NCBI GenBank assembly: GCA_029237695.1 | Contig: CM055274.1 | Coordinates: 16,419,505 to 16,483,504 of the forward strand | DNA length: 64,000 nt | DNA from: Conchocele bisecta | Taxonomy: Eukaryota; Mollusca; Bivalvia; Lucinida; Thyasiridae | Reading direction: 5' to 3' | Shown: one piece after another, positions 54,501-58,814 of the stretch | How the letters are laid out: each line of letters begins with the position of its first letter | Numbering within the stretch: position 1 is the first letter of the stretch | Made by a program: the position numbers and the translations under genes | The notes under the pieces: generated by a model | Database searches by the model: none | Told to the model about the DNA's origin: nothing | The model's input: only the letters and a program-made list of their open reading frames with translations

Positions 54501-57500
54501 TGATAACTAATAAGCATATGGAGTTTCAAGCCAATCCAACTTATGGTTACAGAGAGAGTATGTATATGCAGCCTATACTCAATAAATGTAAATCCATCAA
54601 TTGAAATTTCCAGACGATCCTAAATTTGCACTTACAAACATTTTAGTTGTACAAAGTTCAGTGAAACGGCCGGCCCCTTGATGAACAGGGTGGTAACGAT
54701 AGGTACCCTAAAATTGTATTAACATAAAAACCCTTAACCACAGATAATTAACTATGCAGAAACTGGTGTCAGAAGTAACCATGTTCATAGTCGGAGATAG
54801 TCCCGTAGCCTGTTTCATCAAAATTGCAAAGTATACTTTTCCAGAGGGAGAAATCATTTATTTTTCCCGAAATGCATTATTTCATATAGAACTAACTACT
54901 GCATATATTTGATGATTAAAAATATGCAGAATTATTATACTGAATTTATTACATTATCACAGCCATTTTGGCTGTGATAATGTAATACATTCAGTATAAT
55001 AAAAATTAATAAATTTATCTTTAAATTTAAAAGTTCTCCCTCAAAGTATACTTTGCTAGATAAGTATACTTTGTAAGTTTGATGAAATAGGCTACCGGTC
55101 CAGCATAAAAACTTACGCATGAATTCGTGCTTCTCTTTCTTGGTGGTCTCCACATATTCTTTAATCTCTGAAATGCAGCAACAAACATAGAAGCGATTAG
55201 ATCTTTAACCCATTCACCCCTAAGTAACTGGAATGGATGTTGATATGTTGATTTTGCAACCAATTCAATTGTCACAAAATGAACTTCAGACTAGTAGTCC
55301 ATTCATGAAAAGGGGGTGTTTTGCTCTCAAAAATATGAAAATTACCTGTAAAAAGTGCAGATCATGACGAGACGGTGATATGCACAGGTGAGTATTTTTC
55401 TACTTTTAAACATGCTAAGCAATGTTCAAAATGTGATTAAAAAATGTATTGACAATATGCGTTATCTTTATTTTATATTATAGGTTACTTTTGAATTCAC
55501 ATATGTTTTTGTAAACTGAAAACTGGACAGCCATTTTCAATTAGATACTCTTAACCATTTCACCCTAACTAACCAACTAGTATACTAGTTACCGTATTTT
55601 GCTGAGTATTGGTAGCAATCATGCATAAGTCGCACCCCTATTTTCACTCGAAAATCTGGGGGGAAATGTCTACATGGAGCTATAAGACGCACTCAATTTT
55701 CTAAAAAAAAAAAAAATGAAACAAGAACAAAAAAAATCGCAGAGTTGTAGTTGTTGTTTATAAATACTACCAGGTGCTGTTTTTTGGTCACTCACAAGCT
55801 TCGTAGCCTGGACGTTTTGGATCAATACAATTAATTGCCAAGTTGTTGTTGTTGTTATTTAATAATAATTCCCCGCGCTGCTTTTTATTTATTTTTCGTA
55901 CCCTGGAAGTTTCGGACCAATTCATGTAATCAAGTAATACAAACAATATGGCAATAATTGTAATGGTTTTCTAACCCTACTGTCAGTTTGAGAACATCTT
56001 CTCAATGTCAACACCTAATCAGAATATGACTCAATTATCGCGACAGGTTCTCACTAAGAAAACAAATCTGACCACTCCACACGAGAAATGGCTTGTGCCG
56101 AAAATTTAGTAATCGACGTTTGACACGACTGAGATTAAAGCTGGCAATTAGGCAGTTCTCAGTTTCTCACCTTTCAAAATAACGGGCAAACACCGCAAAT
56201 TACACATTGTCAACACATGGGAAACCCTTCTTGTCAATAATCGAAGCCCACTGTACATATTGTAGACACAGATCAGCTTGTAAATCAATGTGCATTCCCA
56301 ATAATAAATGTATAGACCATTAACTCAGAAATTCAGTCAATTACGTGTTCCCGATACAGGGCCGTAACGAATATGGGGCGAACTGGTTAGGGTACGAACA
56401 AGCCATTTTAAAAATAGGCTAAATCAGCAAATTTGGTATACTGGATCTGATCCTGGTATACACTGTTCGCCTTCGGTATAGAAAATGTGTACCGAATGCG
56501 ACACAGGGCCGGAACGAGTAAGGCGCGAGTAAGGCGCGAACAGTTTAGAATATGAATCCATTTTTCCAATACCGGATGTTACCCCAAAGACTAACAACAA
56601 CAAATATAGGAACACATTTTATTTTTTTGATTTTTGGTCGTTTATGTCAATATTTCGGGGTGGAAAAAAATGCTCATGTATCTAAATGTATTTATAAGAT
56701 GCCGTGGCTTTCTGGGATACAAATCTGAGAAAATAAATCTGAGAAAATAAATGCGACTTATACTCAGCAGAATACGGTAATTATTCTTTTCAGAAATATT
56801 TTTTGAAAATTCCTTACAAATACAGTAGATCGGGATGAGGCTGCTCGTTAAGAGCAGGCTCATCTGGATCTACAGTGTTTGTAAATGTTAGCATTATGGT
56901 CTGTAGGGTTGGAATGGCTATAGCAAGTGACAAATATCTTGGATAATGATGTACATGTAAATTAAACAAAACATTAACCCTTACACTGCTGAATTAAATT
57001 GTGTCGTCTGCTGTTTATTTTATATTTTCCATTTTTCTCATAAAAAACATGTTTTGACAGCACTTTAGAATCATTTATTGAGAAAAAAGGCAAAATATTA
57101 AGCAACAGCAAACAACATATGACACTTTTCGTTTCCAGCAGACACTTTACGACACTTCGTTTCCAGCAGACACTTTACGACACTTTTCGTTTCCAGAAGA
57201 CACTTTACGACACTTTTCGTTTCCAGCATTCTAAGGGTTAATGCTTAAAACTGAGGACAAACTATTTTCACCCTAACCTACCTTTCATTGCATCCTGAAA
57301 CTGCTGTGGAAACTTGACCGACATGTCTCGTCCTCCAATCTTCAGATTACTCAATCTATCCACAACGTATACTAGTCTAGCAGGATGAACAAACTCAAAC
57401 GGAATCTTGACATATCTGCAAAATGGTAAACTTGGTGTTGGTGACAACAACAGCTAAGGTCATATGTGGACGTGACTGGAGAAATGGTGCTCATGATAGA

Positions 57501-58351
57501 GGATGGTTTGGTTTGGTTTATTGGTGTTTAATGGCCTATCAGCAGTTAAGGTCATTTAACGCCAGGCCAATGGGTTCAATCCCGTATTTATATTTAACAT
57601 ACTGCATTGGGGGTATTTCGGCATTCCCAAAAACTGAACAAAATATTTAAATAAAAATAAATATATATACAGCACTGAATTTAGAATAACCTGACCTGGT
57701 GCCAGGTCCATACCACACCAAAGTCAATTGGCACCGACCTCTAAAAGTAATAGTATTACTTATATAAGGGGTATATATATAACCAAATTCAACTCTCACA
57801 TGACATACAAGAATGCCAAAGATGTATCTGAGGGCCAAACCAGGTCTCCGGTCGGGATTCCAGTAAGGATGAATCCCGATCATTAAAATATCCAATCGCT
57901 ATTACATGCTCTCACCTGCCATCCACCAATCATACCAGTTTCTTGAAAAAATCCTGATATGTGGCTGTGACTGGAGAAATGGGGCTGATGTGATTTGTGA
58001 CCAGTGTAGCTCCCGATAAAATAACACATCTTGTGAGAAGCATAACAGGTGTTTCATTGATGATGGCAACAGTGTAGATCCTGATCAGACTGTGCAGATG
58101 CACAGGCTGATCTGGATCTACACTGGTCGCAAAACCCACAAGCCTCATTTAACATTTCTCCTGTCACAGCCACATATTAGGTCATAAGGCCTACCCTTGC
58201 TTTTCACGCCTGTTTCTCGGGCTATTCTTCCCAGGAACCTTGCTTTCAAACTTCACGTCAAACATGTAGCAGGTATCCAGCACTTTTTGTAGGTCGGGAC
58301 TGGTCAGATCATCCACACGCACTGGACCTATATTCACTGTCAGCTGACGCA
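24481..58351 (-). CDS. Multi-RRM RNA-binding protein with Q/G-rich tail, thirteen exons (joined)
   Basis: Exons in transcript order: 58351-58195, 57415-57282, 55167-55117, 52868-52669, 50979-50954, 46011-45873, 39264-39155, 35181-35005, 33857-33738, 28371-28269, 27575-27504, 26324-26194, 24527-24481. Phases agree at every junction except 55117 to 52868. Three RRM-like folds are readable: LTVNIGPV..GYVKIPFEF, LPLYVTM..YDAIVSFVDD and RLLVKNFP..CVRLHFET. After them come a basic linker (MPKAKKAGEGKS), a Q/M-rich stretch and a G-rich tail with GGDRRGGKRKGG ending GGSNY. A nuclear RNA-binding role is inferred from the architecture. Nucleolin-like or hnRNP-like are possibilities; I cannot name the family. 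The start codon is not found. The gene faces KIF3A tail to tail, about 11 kb apart. Confidence 0.85.
24592..25145 (-). mobile_element. SINE family S2 carrying a nested palindromic insert
   Basis: SINE text (gatttattggtgtttaacga) breaks at cctatc and resumes after the insert with cctatcaacagctaaggtca. It continues to aaccccgatcgttagattac. It lies in the last intron of the RRM gene, on the same strand. Confidence 0.85.
24618..24769. mobile_element. CAG-type palindromic MITE nested in a SINE
   Basis: Begins cagggattccgctggggg and ends ccagcggaatccctg. Inner arms are aaatcgccacttc and gaaagtggcgat, and further in aattggcgata and tatcgccaatt. The 6-bp direct repeat cctatc borders it at 24612-24617 and 24770-24775, which matches the uninterrupted SINE. 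This is the cleanest insertion footprint in the window. Confidence 0.92.
25150..25335. mobile_element. Palindromic MITE, family K
   Basis: Arms ctgatattttctataaatca and tcaacgtcatttacgga; centre caaatgcggaatagaatttg. Confidence 0.7.
25400..26030. other. RRM gene intron, ancient dispersed repeat
   Basis: Text such as agtgaccttgaccttgggaa, cacacattgtggccaatcaa and aacgcagatttcggatggac recurs at 9700, 12060 and 17050 in the opposite orientation. It is rich in ccttgacctt words. ORFs here have no domain. Confidence 0.5.
26143..26210 (-). repeat. Perfect 34-bp duplication of the exon 12 end and donor
   Basis: 26143-26176 and 26177-26210 are the same 34 bases (ttaagagattatcttaccat then actgtctcttgttg). 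On the minus strand this is AACAAGAGACAGTATG with GTAAGATAATCTC. So an intact second 5' splice site lies 34 bp after the true one (26193). Confidence 0.95.
26194..26324 (-). CDS. RRM gene exon 12 (Gly-rich, basic)
   Basis: Acceptor GTGTCAG before 26324; donor GGTAAGA at 26193. It encodes QVGGGIGGDAMGMMGGSGMG, then GGGDRRGGKRKGGYSNRSDN and KRQYG. Contains an RGG-like basic patch (DRRGGKRKGG) that could contact RNA or act as a nuclear signal. Phase in and out fits exons 11 and 13. Confidence 0.9.
26340..27215 (-). other. RRM gene intron
   Basis: Two related blocks of about 150 bp (aaatttttgaaatcaatag with gccgtgataaacatgtatac, at 26350 and 26505) show an old duplication. The rest shows nothing I can support. 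Confidence 0.45.
27220..27485. mobile_element. MITE family E with family J nested (27335-27460)
   Basis: E text: gtggctgtagaaatgggtgt, gcagcctgtgcatccgcaat-like centre and right end atttctccagtgacagcgac. Between them is an inverted unit with aatttcataagaaactcggc and its complement gccgagtttcttatgaaatc. A more degraded family J copy lies at 2090-2215 just before KIF3A exon a. Confidence 0.75.
27504..27575 (-). CDS. RRM gene exon 11 (Met-rich)
   Basis: Acceptor TTTCAG before 27575; donor AGTAAGT at 27503. It encodes SGDDAMTMMASLKSTLAMME then QNMMQ. Short, hydrophobic, Met-rich helix-like segment between two Gly-rich regions. Phases fit exons 10 and 12. Confidence 0.88.
27880..28080. mobile_element. 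Palindromic MITE, family F, core deleted
   Basis: Contains gcggtgtttgcaaacagtgt, agatgagccggcttgtgacg, tttttgcaagtaattttcat and ccagttatttagggttgaac. One side of the hairpin is shortened. Confidence 0.78.
28075..28225. mobile_element. Palindromic MITE, family D, core deleted
   Basis: Adjoins the family F copy. It has ttatcgtctgctttttattt, caaaaccatggtttgacaaa and a right end cagcagtctaaaggttaagt. The central hairpin is missing. Confidence 0.72.
28269..28371 (-). CDS. RRM gene exon 10 (Gly-rich)
   Basis: Acceptor TTGTAG before 28371; donor GGTGAGT at 28268. It encodes GWNNQSGGGIFGGGGVSGQS then MGGGFRGNQMGGNQR. Low-complexity Gly/Asn/Gln region typical of hnRNP-type tails. Phase 2 in, 2 out. 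Confidence 0.9.
28446..28746. mobile_element. Palindromic MITE, family C, broken by a 3.55-kb insertion
   Basis: Left end tagccgatttcatcaaattt; centre cagccaaaatggctgtgata. The copy stops at ggtgaaatagg, and its last bases (gaaataggctac) reappear at 32299-32310 after the large palindrome. Confidence 0.9.
28747..32298. mobile_element. 3.55-kb palindromic DNA element with 8-bp target duplication
   Basis: Starts cacaggttgaagtaacggac and ends in the exact complement (ccgttacttcaacctgtg). The 8-bp gaaatagg flanks it at 28739-28746 and 32299-32306. Arms of roughly 1.6 kb are near-identical inverted copies: the 579-base open segment at 28857 and its mirror at 31614 differ at about 15 positions. Toward the centre the arms contain units with gacggcggccatcttggatt, shared with the element at 36799. 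The asymmetric middle is about 30390-30750. No transposase is recognised. An 8-bp duplication would fit hAT-like integration, but the terminus alone does not settle this. Confidence 0.92.
28857..29435 (+). other. 192-codon open frame in the left palindrome arm
   Basis: Begins MGKVSNFLIGRAHTGSRQRT and ends IIPMLMVNVSS. The mirror copy at 32192-31614 is also open over its full length. Eleven of 192 residues differ, while only about four silent differences are seen, which is what neutral drift gives. The opposite strand is also open for 119 codons. No domain is recognised. Probably not a functional protein. Confidence 0.3.
32500..32580. repeat. Simple repeat (GGTT)n-like
   Basis: ggttgggttatgttggtggg, ttggttggtgggttggttgg: a degenerate GGTT/GGGTT tract of about 70 bases. 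Internal to an intron, so not a telomere end. Confidence 0.8.
32693..33165. mobile_element. MITE family E carrying SINE S2 fragments
   Basis: E text: gtggctgtgactgaaccaat (32696), gtgtagatccagatcagcct, gatctggatctgcatggttc and the right end gtttctccagtcacaccctc. Two S2 pieces (32725-32815 and 32925-33035, each with atcaacagctaaggtcattt) interrupt it. Confidence 0.75.
33205..33580. mobile_element. Inverted repeats, including family L (33340-33575)
   Basis: 33247-33305 pairs gggttcattattaac with a nearby gtcattaataatgaacc. Downstream the family L copy reads tttgcggaaaatcctaaata, gaactgcctcgtcgtagacg and caacatatactttcatcgag, in the opposite orientation to 3357-3562. Confidence 0.7.
33738..33857 (-). 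CDS. RRM gene exon 9 (Gln/Met-rich)
   Basis: Acceptor TTCCAG before 33857; donor GGTCAGT at 33737. It encodes VAQRQQQQQMQRIQMQQRML then AAQQSSNMGMFGGGAMNQGQ. Gln-rich stretch encoded by CAG repeats, followed by the first Gly-rich residues. Phase fits exons 8 and 10. The start of the exon and its 3' splice site are repeated upstream in 50-bp units. Confidence 0.9.
33844..34125 (-). repeat. 50-bp tandem repeat spanning the exon 9 acceptor
   Basis: Copies of ctgtcgctgggcaactggaa (minus: CAG|TTGCCCAGCGACAG) occur at the true junction and again with caactgg or ccactgg at 33932, 33982, 34032 and 34082, an exact 50-bp step. An additional 27-bp duplication (aatacacaaggtcaatgtca) lies next to the true exon. 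Each unit keeps a CCAG acceptor and the first codons of the exon. Confidence 0.93.
34126..34320 (-). other. RRM gene intron
   Basis: A 35-bp S2 fragment (gattggtgtttaacagccta) at 34206. Nothing else recognised. Confidence 0.45.
34321..34530. mobile_element. Palindromic MITE, family F
   Basis: Ends ttaacccattcaacactaca and tagggttgaatgggttg; interior gcttgcaaacagtgtagacc, agaagtcttctcatcacgat and aaatcattttgtgacaaatt. Confidence 0.78.
34806..34985. mobile_element. Palindromic MITE, family D, near perfect
   Basis: Arms aaaaacatggtttggcagca and tgctgccaaaccatgttttt with centre atttccattggaaatgattc. Among the cleanest copies of D, ending about 20 bases from the donor of exon 8. Confidence 0.88.
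35005..35181 (-). CDS. RRM gene exon 8 (basic linker)
   Basis: Acceptor TCTACAG before 35181; donor GGTATGC at 35004. It encodes DTMPKAKKAGEGKSTGNKDS, then ASTDKDNKSFGQNQRKRGQK and GFNPRSPGNQGPKPLLNQQ. Lys/Arg/Gln-rich, predicted disordered, with a possible nuclear signal (QRKRGQK). An ATG near the exon start could start a shorter protein, but upstream phase is continuous. Confidence 0.9.
35229..35408 (-). mobile_element. SINE S1 (reverse strand)
   Basis: On the + strand: taacatcccagcaacagcta, gacgggaccacagtttaaag, then ggtttcaacccacaacatcc and tgctctaacacctaggccac. The B-box complement (ggtttcaaccc) and A-box complement are both visible. Confidence 0.82.
35440..35650. repeat. 50-bp tandem repeat
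   Basis: Three to four units with gaccaagccg at 35481, 35532 and 35582 and ctaacacagatcgcaagaca between. The step is 50-51 bp. It is not at an exon junction that I can identify. Confidence 0.82.
35785..35992. mobile_element. Palindromic MITE, family D
   Basis: Starts tagcccatacaatgctgaat and ends ggcattctaagggttgatgt; core atttccaatggaaatgattc. Confidence 0.85.
36000..36480 (-). other. RRM gene intron with a short duplication
   Basis: gacaaaacacccttcatgat occurs at 36328 and 36361 (33-bp step). Otherwise AT-rich sequence with no feature I can support. Confidence 0.45.
36481..36780. repeat. Copy of the 163-bp repeat family plus (GGAC)n
   Basis: 36481-36680 (ctaagtcgaaaatgggaaga, gcatctattcatcataagga, tacggtttaaaagtgttacg) is the inverse of the tandem units at 1-470. 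It ends in gacggacggacggacggacg (36689-36730). Confidence 0.75.
36799..38833. mobile_element. 2-kb element of tandem ~430-bp units with inverted ends
   Basis: Starts aacaagagggccatgatggc, tcgctcacctga; ends cacatgagcttcgctcaggt, gagctaaaaa. The marker gctatttttaga(c/t)ggcgg occurs at about 36891, 37309, 37743, 38184 and 38620, a step of 416-441 bp. Each unit has accctcggggtcaccatttt-like text (gaccccggggtcaccatttt) and ttcgtcgaaatccggc. No coding capacity is recognised. The same unit builds the arms of the palindrome at 28747. Confidence 0.85.
38975..39165 (-). repeat. ~52-bp tandem repeat spanning the exon 7 donor
   Basis: On the minus strand the exon end CCTTATAAAG|GTAACAC recurs as ACTTATAAAG|GTAACAC (donor at 39103), ACTTGTAAAG|GCAACAC (39050) and ACTTATAAAG|GCAACA (38998). 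The step is 51-53 bp. The unit continues with aaataggttggcattgtaag and gtccacattacatt. The nearest decoy keeps GT; the two farther ones have GC. Confidence 0.93.
39155..39264 (-). CDS. RRM gene exon 7 (second half of RRM 3)
   Basis: Acceptor TTGCAG before 39264; donor GGTAACA at 39154. It encodes FCVRLHFETPEAAQEYYDLK then KEIKIDDNTLTISYPYK. CVRLHFET fits the RNP1 strand, EAAQEYYDLKKE the second helix and TLTISYPY the last strand of an RRM begun in exon 6. Confidence 0.92.
39270..40010 (-). other. RRM gene intron, ancient dispersed repeat
   Basis: Two diverged units of about 360 bp share cgaaatttcatgcatatttt, gaccttgaccttg, catcatggccaaca and catttgaa (39410 and 39785). No exon is seen. Confidence 0.5.
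40017..40420. mobile_element. CAG-type element, family G
   Basis: Starts cagagctccagataagctgt and ends ccttatctggagccctg. The 6-bp atattg abuts both ends (40011-40016 and 40421-40426). The inner hairpin is gaattgtctccaaggagaca. It is related to 6901-7247. Confidence 0.93.
40723..40966. mobile_element. Palindromic MITE, family H
   Basis: Ends gggggctgtctcactacact and gtttagtgaaacggccccct; centre gcataggctgcatatgcagc. Confidence 0.85.
40970..41683 (-). other. RRM gene intron
   Basis: Diverged paired blocks (ttcaggtgaatgaactatta and attgttcaggtgattcagta), a poly-C run at 41467-41482, and a hairpin at 41600-41690 with atcggctcggaaacggtagg-like arms around aattcctcgg. No exon. Confidence 0.45.
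41684..45493. repeat. 44-bp satellite array, about 85 units
   Basis: Unit: tttcatcaaaagacactggc then ctgatactctctatatttaa and cacg. Variants are (c/t/a) in gcNtgata, cacg or catg, and occasional caaatgac. 41684-42690 and 45110-45490 are regular; 42690-45100 contains frequent small deletions and insertions. Each unit contains ctatatttaa, a match to the MEF2 consensus YTA(A/T)4TAR. It fills the intron between exons 6 and 7 of the RRM gene. Confidence 0.97.
45590..45860 (-). mobile_element. SINE family S2, partial
   Basis: Contains aatcctgatctgatgccagg, ccacaccagaatcacttggg and ataatgggcaataacccaat. The tail is missing and it abuts the donor of exon 6. Confidence 0.65.
45873..46011 (-). CDS. 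RRM gene exon 6 (first half of RRM 3)
   Basis: Acceptor TTTTCAG before 46011; donor GTAAGT at 45872. It encodes EDLFKRRLLVKNFPRTITVK then KLQEVFPEACRHVIKKFREG and RGTLTTF. RLLVKNFP is a good RNP2 strand and TVKKLQEVFPEA the first helix. Phase fits the 26-base exon before it. Confidence 0.93.
46034..46280. mobile_element. Palindromic MITE, family B, core deleted
   Basis: ggaatgaatggccttttcga, gtttatatccccgataaatt, then ttgaaataaattcatcaata and gagacttgcgacggaccaat. The aagtcgcgggaat hairpin core is missing. Inverse orientation to 12287. Confidence 0.8.
46503..46590 (-). mobile_element. SINE S1, 3' fragment
   Basis: gggtttaacatcgcagcaac, agctaaggtcatatagagac, acacagtgtaaagtttcatg. Head absent. 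Confidence 0.65.
46647..46830. mobile_element. CAG-type palindromic MITE, family G2
   Basis: Left end cagagctccagttaaggtgc; arms tcaaaaatggcaagttggga and tcccaacttgccatttttga; centre aatcgtctcattgagacgat. The right end has decayed (ttaactctaaatt). Confidence 0.82.
47211..47660. mobile_element. Inverted repeat element, ~450 bp
   Basis: Arms ctgtctgttccacgtttttg and aaaaagtggaacagacag; inner arms atcaataacaacaaagtcac and gtgacttttttgttattggt; also ttgattttattgcgaaaaa and ttcgcaataaaatcacat-like text. The centre is asymmetric. No protein recognised. Confidence 0.75.
47698..47932. mobile_element. Palindromic MITE, family A
   Basis: Ends taactctttgcacgccagcg and cccagcaagcaaagagttaa; centre gcatcctccggactccattc. 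Other copies at 1469-1712 and 58917-59158. Confidence 0.85.
47973..48163. mobile_element. CAG-type palindromic MITE, family G2, complete
   Basis: Starts cagagctccaggtaagctgc and ends cgcaccttaactggagctctg. The 5-bp atcat borders both ends (47968-47972 and 48164-48168). Arms tggcaagttgggagtgcttt and aaagcactcccaacttgcca. Confidence 0.9.
48470..50420. repeat. 34-bp satellite array with a CArG box in each unit
   Basis: Unit: accaccatatatggactgtc then tgtgacattgtcca (34 bp). Shorter variants lack part of gacattgtcc (gtgatgtcc; ctgtctgtccaacc). At 48890-49010, 49195-49300 and 50160-50260 the same order of long and short units recurs, so there is a higher-order arrangement. ccatatatgg in each unit matches CC(A/T)6GG. 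From about 49010 onward many single-base insertions break the unit. It lies in the intron between exons 5 and 6 of the RRM gene. Confidence 0.97.
50421..50953 (-). other. RRM gene intron, unique
   Basis: No repeat or ORF recognised between the satellite and the microexon. Confidence 0.4.
50954..50979 (-). CDS. RRM gene exon 5, 26-base microexon
   Basis: Minus strand: tttcttttcag | G TTC TAC ACT GCT TGG GGT ATG CAA G | gtaact. Strong pyrimidine tract and acceptor. With CG from exon 4 it reads R-FYTAWGMQ and leaves G for exon 6 (E-DLFKRR). The phase works on both sides, and FYTAWGMQ continues the second helix of RRM 2. Confidence 0.85.
51060..51540 (-). other. Degraded SINE pieces
   Basis: ttaacgttccagcaacagca and gaggcctcggtttcaatctg (51068-51125) resemble the SINE S1 3' body. 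agggattgaacctgcaacct and ccactagacatgagat (51473-51530) look like the complement of a tRNA-type head. Between them is a long inverted pair with ataccggatttatttcctga and ggaaataaatctggtatttc. Confidence 0.55.
51781..51914. mobile_element. Palindromic MITE, family P
   Basis: ggacccggttactcaaagct, ctgttagcttaacagactgt ... acagaagctttgatcaaccg ggccc. The arms carry three copies of aggatttaacagtctgttaa-type text. The centre is asymmetric because one unit is duplicated. Confidence 0.85.
52170..52358. mobile_element. Palindromic MITE, family P, near-perfect hairpin
   Basis: gggcccggttgttcaaaaca at the start and tgttttgaacaaccgggccc at the end. The arms contain tandem taaatccttaactgaatggt on the left and its complement plus duplicated aggatttaacagtccgttaa on the right, meeting at aaatctctgttttaacagag. 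Confidence 0.92.
52669..52868 (-). CDS. RRM gene exon 4 (RRM 2)
   Basis: Donor GGTGAGC at 52668. Proposed acceptor AAGCCAG before 52868, with little pyrimidine tract. It encodes GNGLPLYVTMKPWGYRHLPF, VSDLTNPSGSNADDAMGNIV, TFGAVFCYTEVSCGTYDAIV and SFVDDI. NADDAMGNIVTFGAV resembles RRM helix 1, YDAIVSFVD the RNP1 strand. The 3' phase fits exon 5. The 5' phase does not fit exon 3, which leaves one base while this start needs none, so a small exon is missing or the start is elsewhere. Confidence 0.75.
52869..53160 (-). repeat. ~135-bp duplication and a duplicated acceptor motif
   Basis: aaagcacaaagccacact with tattagctgaat and cacaaattaactggct occurs at 52937 and 53046. The proposed exon 4 acceptor text (plus: ctggcttaatgt) is at 52869 and again at 52897, 28 bp apart. 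Confidence 0.75.
53161..53775 (-). other. RRM gene intron, unique
   Basis: No repeat or exon recognised. The missing small exon implied by the phase break could lie here or up to 55110. Confidence 0.4.
53776..54012. mobile_element. Palindromic MITE, family F
   Basis: ttaacccttacacccctaag, tcaaaaagtacagacggctt, gcccgctcacttggatctgc and aaccgctatagcgggctttc. Confidence 0.82.
54550..54680. mobile_element. MITE family H, right half
   Basis: gcagcctatactcaataaat, gtaaatccatcaattgaaat, acaaacattttagttgtaca and agtgaaacggccggcccctt. The left arm is missing. Confidence 0.75.
54805..55094. mobile_element. Palindromic MITE, family C
   Basis: Ends tagcctgtttcatcaaaatt and gtttgatgaaataggctac; centre cagccattttggctgtgata. 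It ends 23 bases from the donor of exon 3. Confidence 0.87.
55117..55167 (-). CDS. RRM gene exon 3 (charged linker)
   Basis: Acceptor TTTCAG before 55167; donor CGTAAGT at 55116. It encodes EIKEYVETTKKEKHEFM plus one base. Charged helix between RRM 1 and RRM 2. Phase with exon 2 fits. Confidence 0.82.
55205..55395. mobile_element. Palindromic MITE, family F, truncated
   Basis: ttaacccattcacccctaag, gaaaattacctgtaaaaagt, gcagatcatgacgagacggt. It stops at the hairpin core. Confidence 0.75.
55550..56930. mobile_element. MITE family F split by a 1.2-kb element, family M (55592-56778)
   Basis: F begins ttaaccatttcaccctaact and resumes after the insert with aaatattttttgaaaattcc, ggctgctcgttaagagcagg and aatgttagcattatggtctg. 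The insert has inverted ends accgtattttgctgagta and tactcagcagaatacggt, extended by ataagtcgcac and atgcgacttat. Inside are internally similar gggccgtaacgaatatgggg and gggccggaacgagtaaggcg. No protein recognised. Confidence 0.82.
56975..57242. mobile_element. MITE family D with an internal 31-bp tandem repeat
   Basis: Left arm aacccttacactgctgaatt, catgttttgacagcacttta. The right end ttctaagggttaa is preceded by four units of cgacacttttcgtttccagc with agacactttac (57117-57235). Confidence 0.85.
57282..57415 (-). CDS. RRM gene exon 2 (second half of RRM 1)
   Basis: Acceptor TTTGCAG before 57415; donor GGTAGGT at 57281. It encodes GYVKIPFEFVHPARLVYVVD then RLSNLKIGGRDMSVKFPQQF and QDAMK. GYVKIPFEF fits RNP1, ARLVYVVDRLS helix 2 and NLKIGGRDMSVKF the closing strand. 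Phase fits exons 1 and 3. Confidence 0.9.
57505..57930 (-). mobile_element. SINE family S2, nearly complete
   Basis: ggtttattggtgtttaatgg, cctatcagcagttaaggtca, aacctgacctggtgccaggt, caaaccaggtctccggtcgg and atgaatcccgatcattaaaa. Confidence 0.82.
57958..58178. mobile_element. MITE, family E, complete
   Basis: gtggctgtgactggagaaat at the left; tctcctgtcacagccacata at the right; aacagtgtagatcctgatca and gctgatctggatctacactg inside. It ends 20 bases from the donor of exon 1. Confidence 0.88.
58195..58351 (-). CDS. RRM gene exon 1 as seen (first half of RRM 1)
   Basis: Acceptor TTTCTAG before 58351; donor GGTAGGC at 58194. It encodes RQLTVNIGPVRVDDLTSPDL, QKVLDTCYMFDVKFESKVPG and KNSPRNRREKQG. 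LTVNIGPV is an RNP2-like strand and SPDLQKVLDTCYM a helix. It is an internal exon starting in phase 2, so at least one upstream exon exists; none is found up to 64000. Confidence 0.88.
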
Positions 58352-58380
58352 CTAGAAAATAAAGAAACAAGTGAAAATGA

Positions 58381-58515
58381 TAGAAAATAGTAGGTTAGTG
58401 CCGTGAATGGGAAAAAATATCTGGCAAGGCTCAGGAAACGGGATGGGCGAGGCTCTGCCGTGCCGCGCCAGATATTTTTTCCCATTCACGGCACTAACCT
58501 ACTTTCTATTTATCC
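58381..58515. mobile_element. Near-perfect hairpin, ~135 bp
   Basis: agtaggttagtgccgtgaat, gggaaaaaatatctggc pairs with gccagatattttttcccatt, cacggcactaacctact. The loop is GC-rich (ctcaggaaacgggatgggcg). Confidence 0.88.
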
Positions 58516-58611
58516 TGTCAACACCTACAAATGGCTGTAAAATGCAAAAATAGTATTGACTGGATATCAAAAATGTTTCACGGCACATACGCACTGTGTT
58601 GACGGGATAAA

Positions 58612-58797
58612 AAGGGTTTAACGTCCCAGTAACAGCTAGGGTCATATAGAGACGGGACCACAGTTTAAAGTCTCATCCGACAGACCAGTGGGATGGAAAT
58701 ACTATGAAAGTAGTTTTGATGCTTAAAGCGAGGTTGGACCCACAATCTCCGAATTGGAAGTCAGGTGTTCTAACCCCTAGGCTGCAACCCATCCCTA
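58612..58797 (-). mobile_element. SINE S1 (reverse strand)
   Basis: tttaacgtcccagtaacagc, gacgggaccacagtttaaag, gaggttggacccacaatctc, gtgttctaacccctaggctg. Same length as the copy at 35229. Confidence 0.82.
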
Positions 58798-58814
58798 GAA
58801 AATATAGAGAATAC

